Assembly: GCF_900100335.1 (NCBI RefSeq)
Contig: NZ_FNFE01000001.1
Span: 992,001-1,056,000 of the forward strand
DNA length: 64,000 nucleotides
Direction: 5' to 3'
Origin: Natronorubrum texcoconense
GTDB taxonomy: Archaea > Halobacteriota > Halobacteria > Halobacteriales > Natrialbaceae
In this document: positions 53,808 through 61,457 of the stretch, in pieces
Layout: each line of letters begins with the position of its first letter
How positions within the stretch are numbered: position 1 is the first letter of the stretch
Notes under the pieces: model-generated
Database searches by the model: none
What the model saw: the letters and a program-made list of their open reading frames with translations, nothing else
What the model was told of the DNA's origin: nothing
Translations under genes and position numbers: made by a program

Positions 53808-55086
53808 TTCCTGATTCAACGACGCGCTTTGCAGACACGCGCTGAAAGTCAGCGGTGTCCGTAGGGAGCGCAGTCTCCACAGGCGTGTCTTCGGGCCATC
53901 CCAACCCTAATTTAGAAAATCCACGTTGTAGGACGTTCATCGCCGTCGCAAAATCGCACGCGATTTTGCTGCCCGTCAGACGTAGTCTGACGACCGCGTT
54001 CGCATCTCTATCCGTCTCAAACCCGCAAGACGGACACGAATGTTCACGTACCCAGATAGGCTTTGCCGTCTTCACGCCACACGATGCACACTCTTTCGTC
54101 GTTCCACGAGCAGGTACTTGCACAACGTGTGTACCGTACAAGTCGCCCTTATATTCGAGGAGTGTGATGAACTGTCGCCACGCTACATCCTGCTTATTCC
54201 GAGCGTTCCCATCGCTCTGGAGCATTCCAGCTACGTCGAGGTCTTCGACGAATACGGCGTCGTACTCTGTGACGAGCCACGTTGTGATTTTGTGCTGGTA
54301 GTCCAGCACTTTTCGCTGAATCTTCCGCTTGACCTTGGCGACTTCTTGGCGTTGTTTCTCCCAGTTGTTCGACCCTTGCTCCTTGCGCGAGAGTTTGCGC
54401 TGTTCTCGGCGCAAGCGTTCGTACTCATCTTCGAGGTCGATCCAATCCACGGTCTTACCGTCGCTGGTGTGGATGTAGTTCAAGATACCGAGGTCGATTC
54501 CGACGCTATTTCTCGCGTTAAGCGAGTCTACGTCGGGTTTCTCTGGAACGTGTTCGTCGTCCGTTTCGAGACTGAACGAGACGAACCACTCACCCGTTAC
54601 TTCCTTCTTCAGCGTGACTTCTTTGATAGTGGAGTGTTCGGTGAGTGGGCGGTGGTATCGGATTTTCACCCAGCCGATTTTACTGAAGCGGACGTACGCG
54701 AACCCGTTTCGGCCCCTCTTGTTATCAAGGTCGAAGCCTGACTGGTTGTACGTGACGCTTCGGTATTCGGCGGGTGATTGCCGTTTGAGCCATCCTACGT
54801 TGTATCCTTTCTCTTTCTTCTTGCGAAGGTTTGAGAGGTTGTCGTGGAAGCGTGCGACAGTGGCTTGGGCGGCTTTCGAGTGAAGTTCCGCGAATACGGG
54901 CCACCGCCGTTTCCACTCTGGGAGTTTGTTGTTCTGCTGGTATTCGCTTGGTTTGTCGTCGTCGGGACTGATAGTGTAGTCCCATCGGACGTGGTTGTAG
55001 AGTTGGCGATGAACATCCAGGTGATGTTCGGCAGCCGTCGCTACCTCGCCGCTTGGATAGGCGCGGTAACGGTGGCTGTATTCCAT
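53770..55086 (-). CDS. tnpB: TnpB with an in-frame palindromic insertion
   Basis: The 438-aa protein starts MEYSHRYRAYPSGEVATAAE. RuvC acids are in VGIDLGILNYIHTSDG (Asp) and AVFVEDLDVAGML (Glu). The zinc ribbon is KECASCGVKTAKP with SCPSCGFETDRDANA. The third RuvC motif normally reads DRDxNAA-xNxLxRG; here DRDANA is followed by 18 extra residues (VVRLRLTGSKIACDFATA) before MNVLQRG. The extra 54 nt are two perfect palindromes in frame, so the catalytic Asp is retained. Activity is uncertain. Confidence 0.9.
   Translation of the reverse strand: MEYSHRYRAYPSGEVATAAEHHLDVHRQLYNHVRWDYTISPDDDKPSEYQQNNKLPEWKRRWPVFAELHSKAAQATVARFHDNLSNLRKKKEKGYNVGWLKRQSPAEYRSVTYNQSGFDLDNKRGRNGFAYVRFSKIGWVKIRYHRPLTEHSTIKEVTLKKEVTGEWFVSFSLETDDEHVPEKPDVDSLNARNSVGIDLGILNYIHTSDGKTVDWIDLEDEYERLRREQRKLSRKEQGSNNWEKQRQEVAKVKRKIQRKVLDYQHKITTWLVTEYDAVFVEDLDVAGMLQSDGNARNKQDVAWRQFITLLEYKGDLYGTHVVQVPARGTTKECASCGVKTAKPIWVREHSCPSCGFETDRDANAVVRLRLTGSKIACDFATAMNVLQRGFSKLGLGWPEDTPVETALPTDTADFQRVSAKRVVESGSLGVDRESKGLS
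53942..53995. repeat. 54-nt double palindrome inside tnpB
   Basis: GCAAAATCG-CACG-CGATTTTGC (53948-53969) and CGTCAGAC-GTA-GTCTGACG (53974-53992) lie side by side and encode 18 residues absent from the normal TnpB motif. Length is a multiple of three, so the frame is kept. Confidence 0.75.
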
Positions 55087-55225
55087 CGCTATCTACGTGT
55101 TAGAATTTTGTCTACTTAATGGTTAGCTTCGCTATGCCTATCGGATTCATCCCCGACCTCAAGGGTCGGGATATTCTCCTCTACCGCTGATAAAAACGTC
55201 TGGTGGAGTTGGTCGGGTCGCGCGT

Positions 55226-55585
55226 TCAGTAGCTGTTCTCGACGATCTCGCTGATCTCTTCGGCGCGGTCGTCGCCGGTGACGACCTTCGAGAGCGTCCA
55301 CTGGATGCCGTCGAGGACGGCGTCGTAGCCGTCGTCGGTCAGCGAGTACTGGTTCGTTCGCTTGTCGAGTTCGCTCTTCTCGACGAGACCCAGATCGACG
55401 AGTTCGTCGAGGTTGGGGTAGAGACGGCCGTGGTTCACTTCGGTCCCGTAGTACTCCTCGAGTTCGCGCTTGATAGCCAGCCCGTACATCGGCTCTTTCG
55501 CGAGGATAACGAGGATGTTGTTCTGGAACGCGGTAAGTTCGCGTGCAATACTCTGATCGCCGCTGATTGATTGTGCCTCTGACAT
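55226..55585 (-). CDS. PadR-like winged-helix regulator (RosR-like)
   Basis: The 119-aa protein (MSEAQSISGDQSIARELTAF) contains the PadR motif: NNILVILAKEPMYGLAIKRE, EEYYGTEVNHGRLYPNLDEL and DLGLVEKSELDKRTNQYSLT. It resembles haloarchaeal RosR, a regulator of the response to reactive oxygen, from memory. No ligand-binding extension is present, as in that group. A TATA box (CTTAAATAG on the minus strand, 55607-55615) sits 26 nt upstream, so the message is leaderless. Confidence 0.85.
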   Translation of the reverse strand: MSEAQSISGDQSIARELTAFQNNILVILAKEPMYGLAIKRELEEYYGTEVNHGRLYPNLDELVDLGLVEKSELDKRTNQYSLTDDGYDAVLDGIQWTLSKVVTGDDRAEEISEIVENSY

Positions 55586-55604
55586 ACCTGTGCAAATGTC
55601 ATCA

Positions 55605-55618
55605 GACTATTTAAGACT
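55605..55618 (-). promoter_or_regulatory. TATA box of the padR-like gene
   Basis: CTTAAATAG on the minus strand is centred ~26 nt upstream of the start codon at 55585. Confidence 0.6.
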
Positions 55619-55750
55619 TGTCAACCATTTCTCGGTATCCACCGATCGCCCGCGGGCAGATCGGGTACCGCAACGCCGAATACTGGTGGATTCGGTCGAA
55701 TCACGTCTTGGTGGTATCTGATGACCTTCACCCGTAAGCTGACATCGATT

Positions 55751-55767
55751 ACGAAAATACTTTTTGA
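55751..55767 (+). promoter_or_regulatory. promoter of ppa
   Basis: ACGAAAATACTTTTTG combines a BRE-like CGAAAA with an A/T core, centred ~30 nt before the ATG at 55790. Confidence 0.6.
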
Positions 55768-55789
55768 TCGGCCATGAAGCCTCGGGTGC

Positions 55790-56320
55790 ATGGGTAATCT
55801 CTGGGAAGATCTCGAGACTGGACCGAATCCACCCGAAGAGATTTACGCCGTCGTCGAGTGCCTCAAGGGCGAACGCAACAAGTACGAGTACGACAAGGAC
55901 GTCCCCGGCGTCGTCCTCGACCGCGTGCTTCACAGCAACGTCCACTATCCGAGCGACTACGGCTTCATCCCGCAATCGTACTACGACGACGAGGATCCCT
56001 TCGACGTACTCGTCCTCGTCGAGGACCAGACGTTCCCCGGCTGTATCATCGAAGCTCGCCCCGTCGCGCTGATGAAGATGGACGACGACGGCGAGCAGGA
56101 CGACAAGGTCATCGCCGTTCCCTCCGAGGATCCGCGCTACGATCACATCGAGGACCTCGAGGACATCACCCAACAGCAACTCGACGAGATCGACGAGTTC
56201 TTCTCGAGCTACAAGAACCTGGAGGAAGGAAAGGAAGTCGAAACCCAGGGCTGGGAGGATAAACAGGCCGCCTACGACGCGATCGAACACGCGCAGGAAC
56301 TCTACGAAGAGAACTTCTAA
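55790..56320 (+). CDS. ppa: inorganic pyrophosphatase (family I)
   Basis: The 176-aa enzyme hydrolyses PPi and drives biosynthesis forward. VECLKGERNKYEYDK is the family Lys/Arg/Glu-containing region. VHYPSDYGFIPQSYYDDEDP and FDVLVLV give the D-x-D-P-x-D metal site. KVIAVPSEDPRYDHIEDLED also binds metals. Full length. A GCCGTTTTTTGG stretch 30 nt downstream is a possible terminator. Confidence 0.96.
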   Translation: MGNLWEDLETGPNPPEEIYAVVECLKGERNKYEYDKDVPGVVLDRVLHSNVHYPSDYGFIPQSYYDDEDPFDVLVLVEDQTFPGCIIEARPVALMKMDDDGEQDDKVIAVPSEDPRYDHIEDLEDITQQQLDEIDEFFSSYKNLEEGKEVETQGWEDKQAAYDAIEHAQELYEENF

Positions 56321-56665
56321 GAGCCGTCTACCGGTTCGTTACGCGCCGTTTTTTGGATCAACACTCCCCAAGCCTCCGCTCTCGCTCTCTCATCGCACCA
56401 CAGCGTATATCGCCACCATGATACACCCGTCCTCGTGTCGCGTTTGGTACCGTTCACGTCTCGTTACTCTTTGACTTCGTTCAGTCTCCCGTGACCGGAA
56501 CACCTCACAACTCGCCCCGACACCGGACCCGTGCGGATGCACTGACGGTCACCGCTCTGTCGTCGCGGTAGCCACCGGATTCACGAGAGTTATGTTCGCC
56601 TGTTCGGCTCATGCATTATGAGCATGAGTAATTTTATCCGGCTTCCCGTCGTAGCTAGACTCGTT
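56321..56665. other. gene-free gap between ppa and a small gene
   Basis: Contains the T-run near 56350 and, at 56628-56639, GTAATTTTATCC, a TATA box matching the start of the small gene at 56666. Nothing else is seen. Confidence 0.4.
56345..56357 (+). terminator. possible T-run terminator of ppa
   Basis: GCCGTTTTTTGG lies ~30 nt past the ppa stop; oligo-T tracts end transcription in archaea. Single short tract, so low confidence. Confidence 0.35.
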
Positions 56666-56800
56666 ATGGCAGCAACCAACCCGTCCGCACGAACGTCCGC
56701 TTCGGCAGACGATCCAGCCGAATCCGGTGCCGGTATGGCCCATCTGACGGTCGTCCCCGCGAACTTCGAGGCGTCCGAGCAGGACGGGGACGAGGACTGA
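56666..56800 (+). CDS. 44-aa acidic protein
   Basis: MAATNPSARTSASADDPAES and then GAGMAHLTVVPANFEASEQD, ending in an acidic tail. The start at 56666 is favoured because a TATA box lies ~30 nt upstream; a start at 56618 would put the box inside the gene. No family is recognised and no helix or metal motif is seen. Possibly a regulatory or stress microprotein (inference). Confidence 0.5.
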   Translation: MAATNPSARTSASADDPAESGAGMAHLTVVPANFEASEQDGDED

Positions 56801-56964
56801 GTTCGTCAGTCGAGGAGGGAGTTTCAGCCAGTTCGCTCGAGCCGGCCCGGACGAGCGCGCACTCGAACGCGTACGAACGGAGAAGTACGTGAGGAGATGG
56901 CACGCCGTCTCAATACAGTGTCTCGAAACGAACCTTCTTGTATGCGGTCGAACTACGTCCGTCC

Positions 56965-58308
56965 ATGGGTCTGTTCGATCGATTGCGGGGCGACGGAGCT
57001 CCCCGAGTCGCATTTATTGGGGTCGACGGCGTGCCGTACAGTCTCCTATCGGAGAACGAGGAACTGTTTCCAAACTTCGCTGCGATCGCCGACGAAGGGA
57101 CGGCTGGCGAGATTTCGAGTATCGTCCCACCGGAATCCAGCGCCTGCTGGCCGTCGCTGACGACCGGGATGAACCCCGGCGAAACGGGTGTCTACGGCTT
57201 CCAGGACCGGGAGGTCGGTACCTACGACACCTACGTCCCGATGGGACGAGAGGTCCAGGCCGACCGGGTCTGGGACCGCGTTCAGGAGGACGGTCGCCGC
57301 GCGACCGTGATGAACGTCCCCGTCACCTTCCCGCCCCAGCGAAACGTCCAGCGGATGGTCTCGGGCTTTCTCTCGCCGGGGCTGGACAAGGCGGCGTACC
57401 CCGACGACGTCCGCGACTACCTCGAGACGCTCGACTACCGAATCGACGTCAATCCGAAACTCGGCCACCAGGGCGACAAGGCCGAATTCATCCAGGACGC
57501 CCACGAGACGATCGACGCTCGCTTCGAGGCGTTCGAACACTACATCGAGGAGGACGACTGGGATCTGTTCTTCGGCGTCTTCATGACGACCGACCGAGTC
57601 AACCACTTCCTGTTCAAAGACTACGAGCGCGACGGCGAGTACCACGACGAGTTCATCGAGTTCTACCAGAAGGTCGACGACTACATCGGCCAGCTCCGCG
57701 AGGCGCTGCCCGACGACGTCACCATGATCGTCGCCTCCGACCACGGGTTTACGAGTCTCGACTACGAGGTCCACTTCAACGAGTGGCTCCGAGAGGAGGG
57801 CTGGCTCTCCTTCGGCACGGACGAACCGGAAGAACTTGGCGACATCTCCGACGACACCAAGGCCTACTCGTTCATCCCCGGACGGTTCTACATCAACCTC
57901 GAGGGTCGCGAACCTCGCGGTGCCGTCCCTGAGGACGAGTACGACGCGGTCCGCGACGAACTCAAGGCCGATCTCGAGGCGCTCGAGGGGCCGGACGGCA
58001 AGAAGGTCGTCGAGCGCGTCGTCGAGAAGGAAGCCGCGTTCCGGGGCGACCACGACGATATCGCGCCCGATCTGGTCGCGATTCCGAACAAGGGCTTCGA
58101 CCTCAAGTCCGGCTTCAAGGCCGATTCGGACATCTTCACCACCGGACCCCGAAACGGTATGCACAGCTTCGACGATACCTCGCTGTACATCGACCACCCC
58201 GAGGCGACGATCGGCGACGCGGACCTCTTCGACATCACGCCGACGATCCTCGATCTACTGGACGTCGAGTACAGCCGCGGCGAGTTCGACGGCGCGAGTC
58301 TCGTCTGA
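56965..58308 (+). CDS. alkaline-phosphatase-superfamily phosphodiesterase/nucleotidase-like enzyme
   Basis: The 447-aa protein has the AP core: RVAFIGVDGVPYSLLSENE (first metal Asp), the nucleophile region PPESSACWPSLTTGMNPGE, FGVFMTTDRVNHFLF, and VTMIVASDHGFTSLDYEVHF (Asp-His metal ligands). The C-terminal GMHSFDDTSLYI ends the fold. It lacks a signal peptide, so it is cytoplasmic. Related archaeal enzymes act on nucleotide-sugar or phosphonoacetate-like diesters; substrate not readable. Start 56965 (MGLFDRLRGDG) is chosen. Confidence 0.85.
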   Translation: MGLFDRLRGDGAPRVAFIGVDGVPYSLLSENEELFPNFAAIADEGTAGEISSIVPPESSACWPSLTTGMNPGETGVYGFQDREVGTYDTYVPMGREVQADRVWDRVQEDGRRATVMNVPVTFPPQRNVQRMVSGFLSPGLDKAAYPDDVRDYLETLDYRIDVNPKLGHQGDKAEFIQDAHETIDARFEAFEHYIEEDDWDLFFGVFMTTDRVNHFLFKDYERDGEYHDEFIEFYQKVDDYIGQLREALPDDVTMIVASDHGFTSLDYEVHFNEWLREEGWLSFGTDEPEELGDISDDTKAYSFIPGRFYINLEGREPRGAVPEDEYDAVRDELKADLEALEGPDGKKVVERVVEKEAAFRGDHDDIAPDLVAIPNKGFDLKSGFKADSDIFTTGPRNGMHSFDDTSLYIDHPEATIGDADLFDITPTILDLLDVEYSRGEFDGASLV

Positions 58309-58365
58309 GCGTCGTCCCCCGGTAGCGATCGAAACGGTTTTTGTCATTCAGTTGGACTGTAACGC

Positions 58366-58734
58366 GTGAACGATTCGAGAGTCGTCGGTTTCTCGCTCCT
58401 CCTCGCCGTCGGTCTCGCTGGCGTCGTCAGCGTCGTGACCGACAGTCTCGCAATTCTCGGGCAGACACCGATCGGGCTGGCGATCTACCTCGCCGTCGGG
58501 ATCGGACTGCCCCAATTCGTACTCGCTCGACGAACCGGATCGCCGCTTCGGCTCGGGCTGGCAGCGCTCGCAATCGGCGGGGCCGCGTTAGCCGTCCTCG
58601 GCGGCGCTGCGATGGGCTCGCTGACCGAGGAGTGGCGCCTCGGAATCGTGCCGATCCTCTTCCTCGCCGTGTTCGGAATGCTGATCGGCAGCATCGTTCG
58701 TGAGTTTCGTACCGGTTTTCGGACGCGGTCGTGA
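58366..58734 (+). CDS. 122-aa four-helix membrane protein
   Basis: A GTG at 58366 starts NDSRVVGFSLLLAVGLAGVV. Helices are ~8-28, ~35-53 (IGLAIYLAVGIGLPQFVLA), ~65-85 (LAALAIGGAALAVLGGAAMG) and ~92-112 (LGIVPILFLAVFGMLIGSIV), with a basic end. No family recognised. It lies 57 nt after the AP-superfamily gene on the same strand. Confidence 0.7.
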   Translation: MNDSRVVGFSLLLAVGLAGVVSVVTDSLAILGQTPIGLAIYLAVGIGLPQFVLARRTGSPLRLGLAALAIGGAALAVLGGAAMGSLTEEWRLGIVPILFLAVFGMLIGSIVREFRTGFRTRS

Positions 58735-58797
58735 CGTGGGCACACCGACAGTGATCGAATTCGAGGCCGTTTTCCGGCCCGCAACGAACTGCTGGGC

Positions 58798-59211
58798 ATG
58801 GAAGAGATCATCCGCGCCCGCGGCCACGAACACGTTAGCGCCGAACACTCGAGCACGTTCGAAATTACGACCGACGACTTCCTCACGCCAGCCGGCGACT
58901 GCATTCTCGCGATCGAGGCCGACCGAGCGCCGGCCGATTTCGACTCCGAGTTCGTGGAGGCCTGCCGGGATGCCGACGCGACGATCACCGTGACCATCGA
59001 GGCCGGCGAGTACGCGGATTCGGTGACGGGACGGGGAGATCCCGACCTCGAGTTCACGAACGAGCGCAGCGCGGTGGGTCGAACGAGCGAGTACGTCGAC
59101 GACCGAACGATCGTCAACGACGCCGAGTTCGCGGCCGCGGGGTTCGACCGGAATCTGGTTACCGCGCTGGCCGATGGGACCGAGGTGACGGTAACGATCA
59201 GCGTCGAGTGA
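58798..59211 (+). CDS. DUF371 family protein
   Basis: The 137-aa archaeal protein matches DUF371: ARGHEHVSAEHSSTFEITTD (His-x-His at the start), FLTPAGDCILAIEADRAP and FTNERSAVGRTSEYVDDRT. The function is unknown; the fold is thought to be beta-rich. It overlaps an in-frame GTG of the endonuclease III gene, so the two may be coupled. Confidence 0.85.
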   Translation: MEEIIRARGHEHVSAEHSSTFEITTDDFLTPAGDCILAIEADRAPADFDSEFVEACRDADATITVTIEAGEYADSVTGRGDPDLEFTNERSAVGRTSEYVDDRTIVNDAEFAAAGFDRNLVTALADGTEVTVTISVE

Positions 59212-59264
59212 CCGGAGCGGAATCGTCCGTCGCGGTTTTGATTCGCGAGACCGTACGCGGTGGT

Positions 59265-60104
59265 ATGAGCGACGAGCCGGACCTCGAGTCGGATCGCGAA
59301 CCGTCGATGAACATCAGCGGCGGCGTCGAGGGCGGCGGTATCGCGGCTGACTTCGATCCCGCGACCGCGGACACCCGCGCCGAGGAGGTCGTCGATCGAC
59401 TCGGCGAACTGTACTGGCAGAAGACCTACGGCGGACAGGATGCCTTCACCTGTCTCGTCCGGACGATACTGAGTCAGAACACCAGCGATAAGGCGAGCCA
59501 GCCGGCCCACGACGCGCTGATCGAGCGGTACAATGCCGAGGACGTCGATCTCGCGGGGTCGCTCGCGAACGCGGAACAGTCCGAACTCGCCGAGACGATC
59601 AGCGGTGCAGGGCTCTACAACCAGAAATCCGAGACGCTGATCGACACTGCAGAGTGGGTCTTAGCGGAGTTCGGCTCCGCCGCCGCGTTCGACGCCTACG
59701 TGAAAGACGAGGAACCCTCGGACGTCCGCGAGACGCTCCTCTCCGTCCGCGGCGTCGGGCCGAAGACCGCCGACTGCGTCCTCCTCTTTGCGGGCGGCCG
59801 CGGCGGCGTCTTCCCCGTCGACACCCACGTCCACCGGATCTATCGCCGGCTGGGAATCGCCCCGGCAGACGCGGATCACGAGGAAGTCCGTGCCATCCTC
59901 GAGCGCGACGTTCCCGCCGCGAAATGTGGCTTCGCCCACACGGCGACGATCCAGTTCGGCCGCGAGTACTGCACGGCGCGGAACCCGGCCTGTCTCGAGG
60001 ATCCCGACGCCTGTCCGATGGGCGATCTCTGCGATCAAGTCGGGGTCTATCCCGAGACGAACGAGGTCGTCGACCCGGCTGAGGCACCCGAAGCGGACGA
60101 CTGA
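59265..60104 (+). CDS. nth: endonuclease III-like DNA glycosylase/AP lyase
   Basis: The 279-aa enzyme repairs oxidised pyrimidines. The HhH is SVRGVGPKTADCVLLFAGG with catalytic Lys, followed by the catalytic Asp in VFPVDTHVHRIYRRLG. The C-terminal [4Fe-4S] site CTARNPACLEDPDACPMGDL plus C has spacing C-X6-C-X6-C-X5-C; the usual middle gap is X2. The start at ATG 59265 gives the expected MSDEP... N terminus; a GTG at 59208 overlapping DUF371 is an alternative. Confidence 0.9.
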   Translation: MSDEPDLESDREPSMNISGGVEGGGIAADFDPATADTRAEEVVDRLGELYWQKTYGGQDAFTCLVRTILSQNTSDKASQPAHDALIERYNAEDVDLAGSLANAEQSELAETISGAGLYNQKSETLIDTAEWVLAEFGSAAAFDAYVKDEEPSDVRETLLSVRGVGPKTADCVLLFAGGRGGVFPVDTHVHRIYRRLGIAPADADHEEVRAILERDVPAAKCGFAHTATIQFGREYCTARNPACLEDPDACPMGDLCDQVGVYPETNEVVDPAEAPEADD

Positions 60105-60178
60105 CATCGAACGAGCGTGACCACGCTCTCGAGTCGCTGCAACTGTTCGGTATCGATCGACGCCCGCCCCGATCACTG

Positions 60179-60190
60179 CGTTTATACAAC
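60179..60190 (+). promoter_or_regulatory. TATA box of bluB
   Basis: CGTTTATACAAC is centred ~28 nt before the ATG at 60212, predicting a leaderless message. Confidence 0.65.
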
Positions 60191-60211
60191 CATGCTTTAT
60201 CTACTGAATCA

Positions 60212-60883
60212 ATGGTTTCATTTACGGCGGCCGAGCGGGACGCGGTCTACAAGACCATCTACGCTCGGCGTGATATCAGACGGTTTCGGCCGGAGCCGAT
60301 TCCCGAGGACGTTCTCGAGCGACTGATTCAAGCCGCCCATCACGCCCCGAGTGTCGGCTTCTCGCAGCCGTGGGACCTAATCGTCGTCCGAGAGGACGAG
60401 ACGAAAACCGAGGTCGCCGAGATCGCGGATCGGGCTATCGCGGCGGCTCGCGAGGGCTACGAGGAGCCCCGCCGATCCGACTTCGCCGACCTGAAACTCG
60501 AGGGAATCCGTGAGTCACCGATCAATATCTGCGTGACTTGCGATCCGACGCGCGGAGCGCCCCACGTCCTCGGTCGAAGTTCAATGAGACGCACGGACGT
60601 CTACTCGACCTGTCTCGCGGTCCAAAACCTCTGGCTGGCCGCCCGCGCGGAGGGCGTCGGCGTCGGCTGGGTGAGCGTGCTCTACCCCTACGAGGTCCAG
60701 GAGGTGCTGGGGATCCCGCCACACGTCAAGCCGGTCGCCTATCTCTGTCTGGGTTACCCCGAGGACGGCTTTCCGGACGAACCCGTGCTCCAACAGGAGG
60801 GCTGGCGCGAGCGCCTCGCGGTCGAGGAACTCGTCCACGAGGAGGGTTGGGAGGGCGAGCGGAACCGCGACGACGACGCGTAA
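60212..60883 (+). CDS. bluB: 5,6-dimethylbenzimidazole synthase BluB
   Basis: The 223-aa flavin-fragmenting nitroreductase-like enzyme makes the lower ligand of cobalamin from FMNH2. IYARRDIRRFRPEPIPEDVL, AAHHAPSVGFSQPWDLIVVR, VTCDPTRGAPHVLGRSSMRR and VGVGWVSVLYPYEVQEVLGI are the BluB stretch order, with the catalytic-pocket GRSSM segment. No other cobalamin gene is near. Confidence 0.93.
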   Translation: MVSFTAAERDAVYKTIYARRDIRRFRPEPIPEDVLERLIQAAHHAPSVGFSQPWDLIVVREDETKTEVAEIADRAIAAAREGYEEPRRSDFADLKLEGIRESPINICVTCDPTRGAPHVLGRSSMRRTDVYSTCLAVQNLWLAARAEGVGVGWVSVLYPYEVQEVLGIPPHVKPVAYLCLGYPEDGFPDEPVLQQEGWRERLAVEELVHEEGWEGERNRDDDA

Positions 60884-60908
60884 CCTGCGTTCGTGAACCC
60901 GACGAGGG

Positions 60909-61322
60909 TTAGCTCGCGAGCAGGACGACCGCCAGTATTGCGAAGGCGATCCCGAGCAGGTCCGTCGGTGCGAGCGACTCGCCGAGGAACACCGCGGCGA
61001 GAATTACGGCGACGATGAAGTACATCGCCGAGACGGTCGTGACGATCCCCGCCCGCCCGGCGTTCAGACCGACGTAGAACGCGACGGCACCGATACCGGC
61101 GAACACCCCCGCGACGAGCGCGAGCACCACGCCCGTTCGCTCGAGCGAGACGGGGTCGTTCAACACCGAGACGTAGCCGACGGCCACGGCGACGGCGGCG
61201 GAGTAGGACAGAATCATCGCGAGTTCGGGATCGATCGTTCGGGTGGCCTCGTTCGCGATCACCGTCCAGACGCCCCAACTGAGCATCGCGACCACGGCCA
61301 GTGAGACGGCGTATCGACTCAT
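60909..61322 (-). CDS. EamA half-size drug/metabolite transporter
   Basis: The 137-aa membrane protein holds a single EamA repeat: SLAVVAMLSWGVWTVIANEA, then VVLALVAGVFAGIGAVAFYV, GLNAGRAGIVTTVSAMYFIV and VILAAVFLGESLAPTDLLGI, giving about five helices. A 10-helix transporter would need a dimer. Start at 61322. Substrate unknown. Confidence 0.82.
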   Translation of the reverse strand: MSRYAVSLAVVAMLSWGVWTVIANEATRTIDPELAMILSYSAAVAVAVGYVSVLNDPVSLERTGVVLALVAGVFAGIGAVAFYVGLNAGRAGIVTTVSAMYFIVAVILAAVFLGESLAPTDLLGIAFAILAVVLLAS

Positions 61323-61457
61323 GATCGAACGAACGGTATCCGGCTCCGAATAGGCGTCGAAAGAGCGCCCGTAACAGCCGTCTATTGCGGCGTTCGGCCG
61401 GCACTCGCAGGCCAACCGCGAATGAAATTTCGAACGTGAGAGACGATCCCGAGGCGG

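Larger units (their letters stand above)
53729..55165 (-). mobile_element. IS1341-type element with solo tnpB (copy 2)
   Basis: tnpB without tnpA. The right end is the structured 53729-53807 region. The left end holds CCCGACC-TCAA-GGGTCGGG (about 55151-55168), a hairpin of the same style as in other elements in this window. It lies between the rnhA operon and padR without breaking either. Confidence 0.65.
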
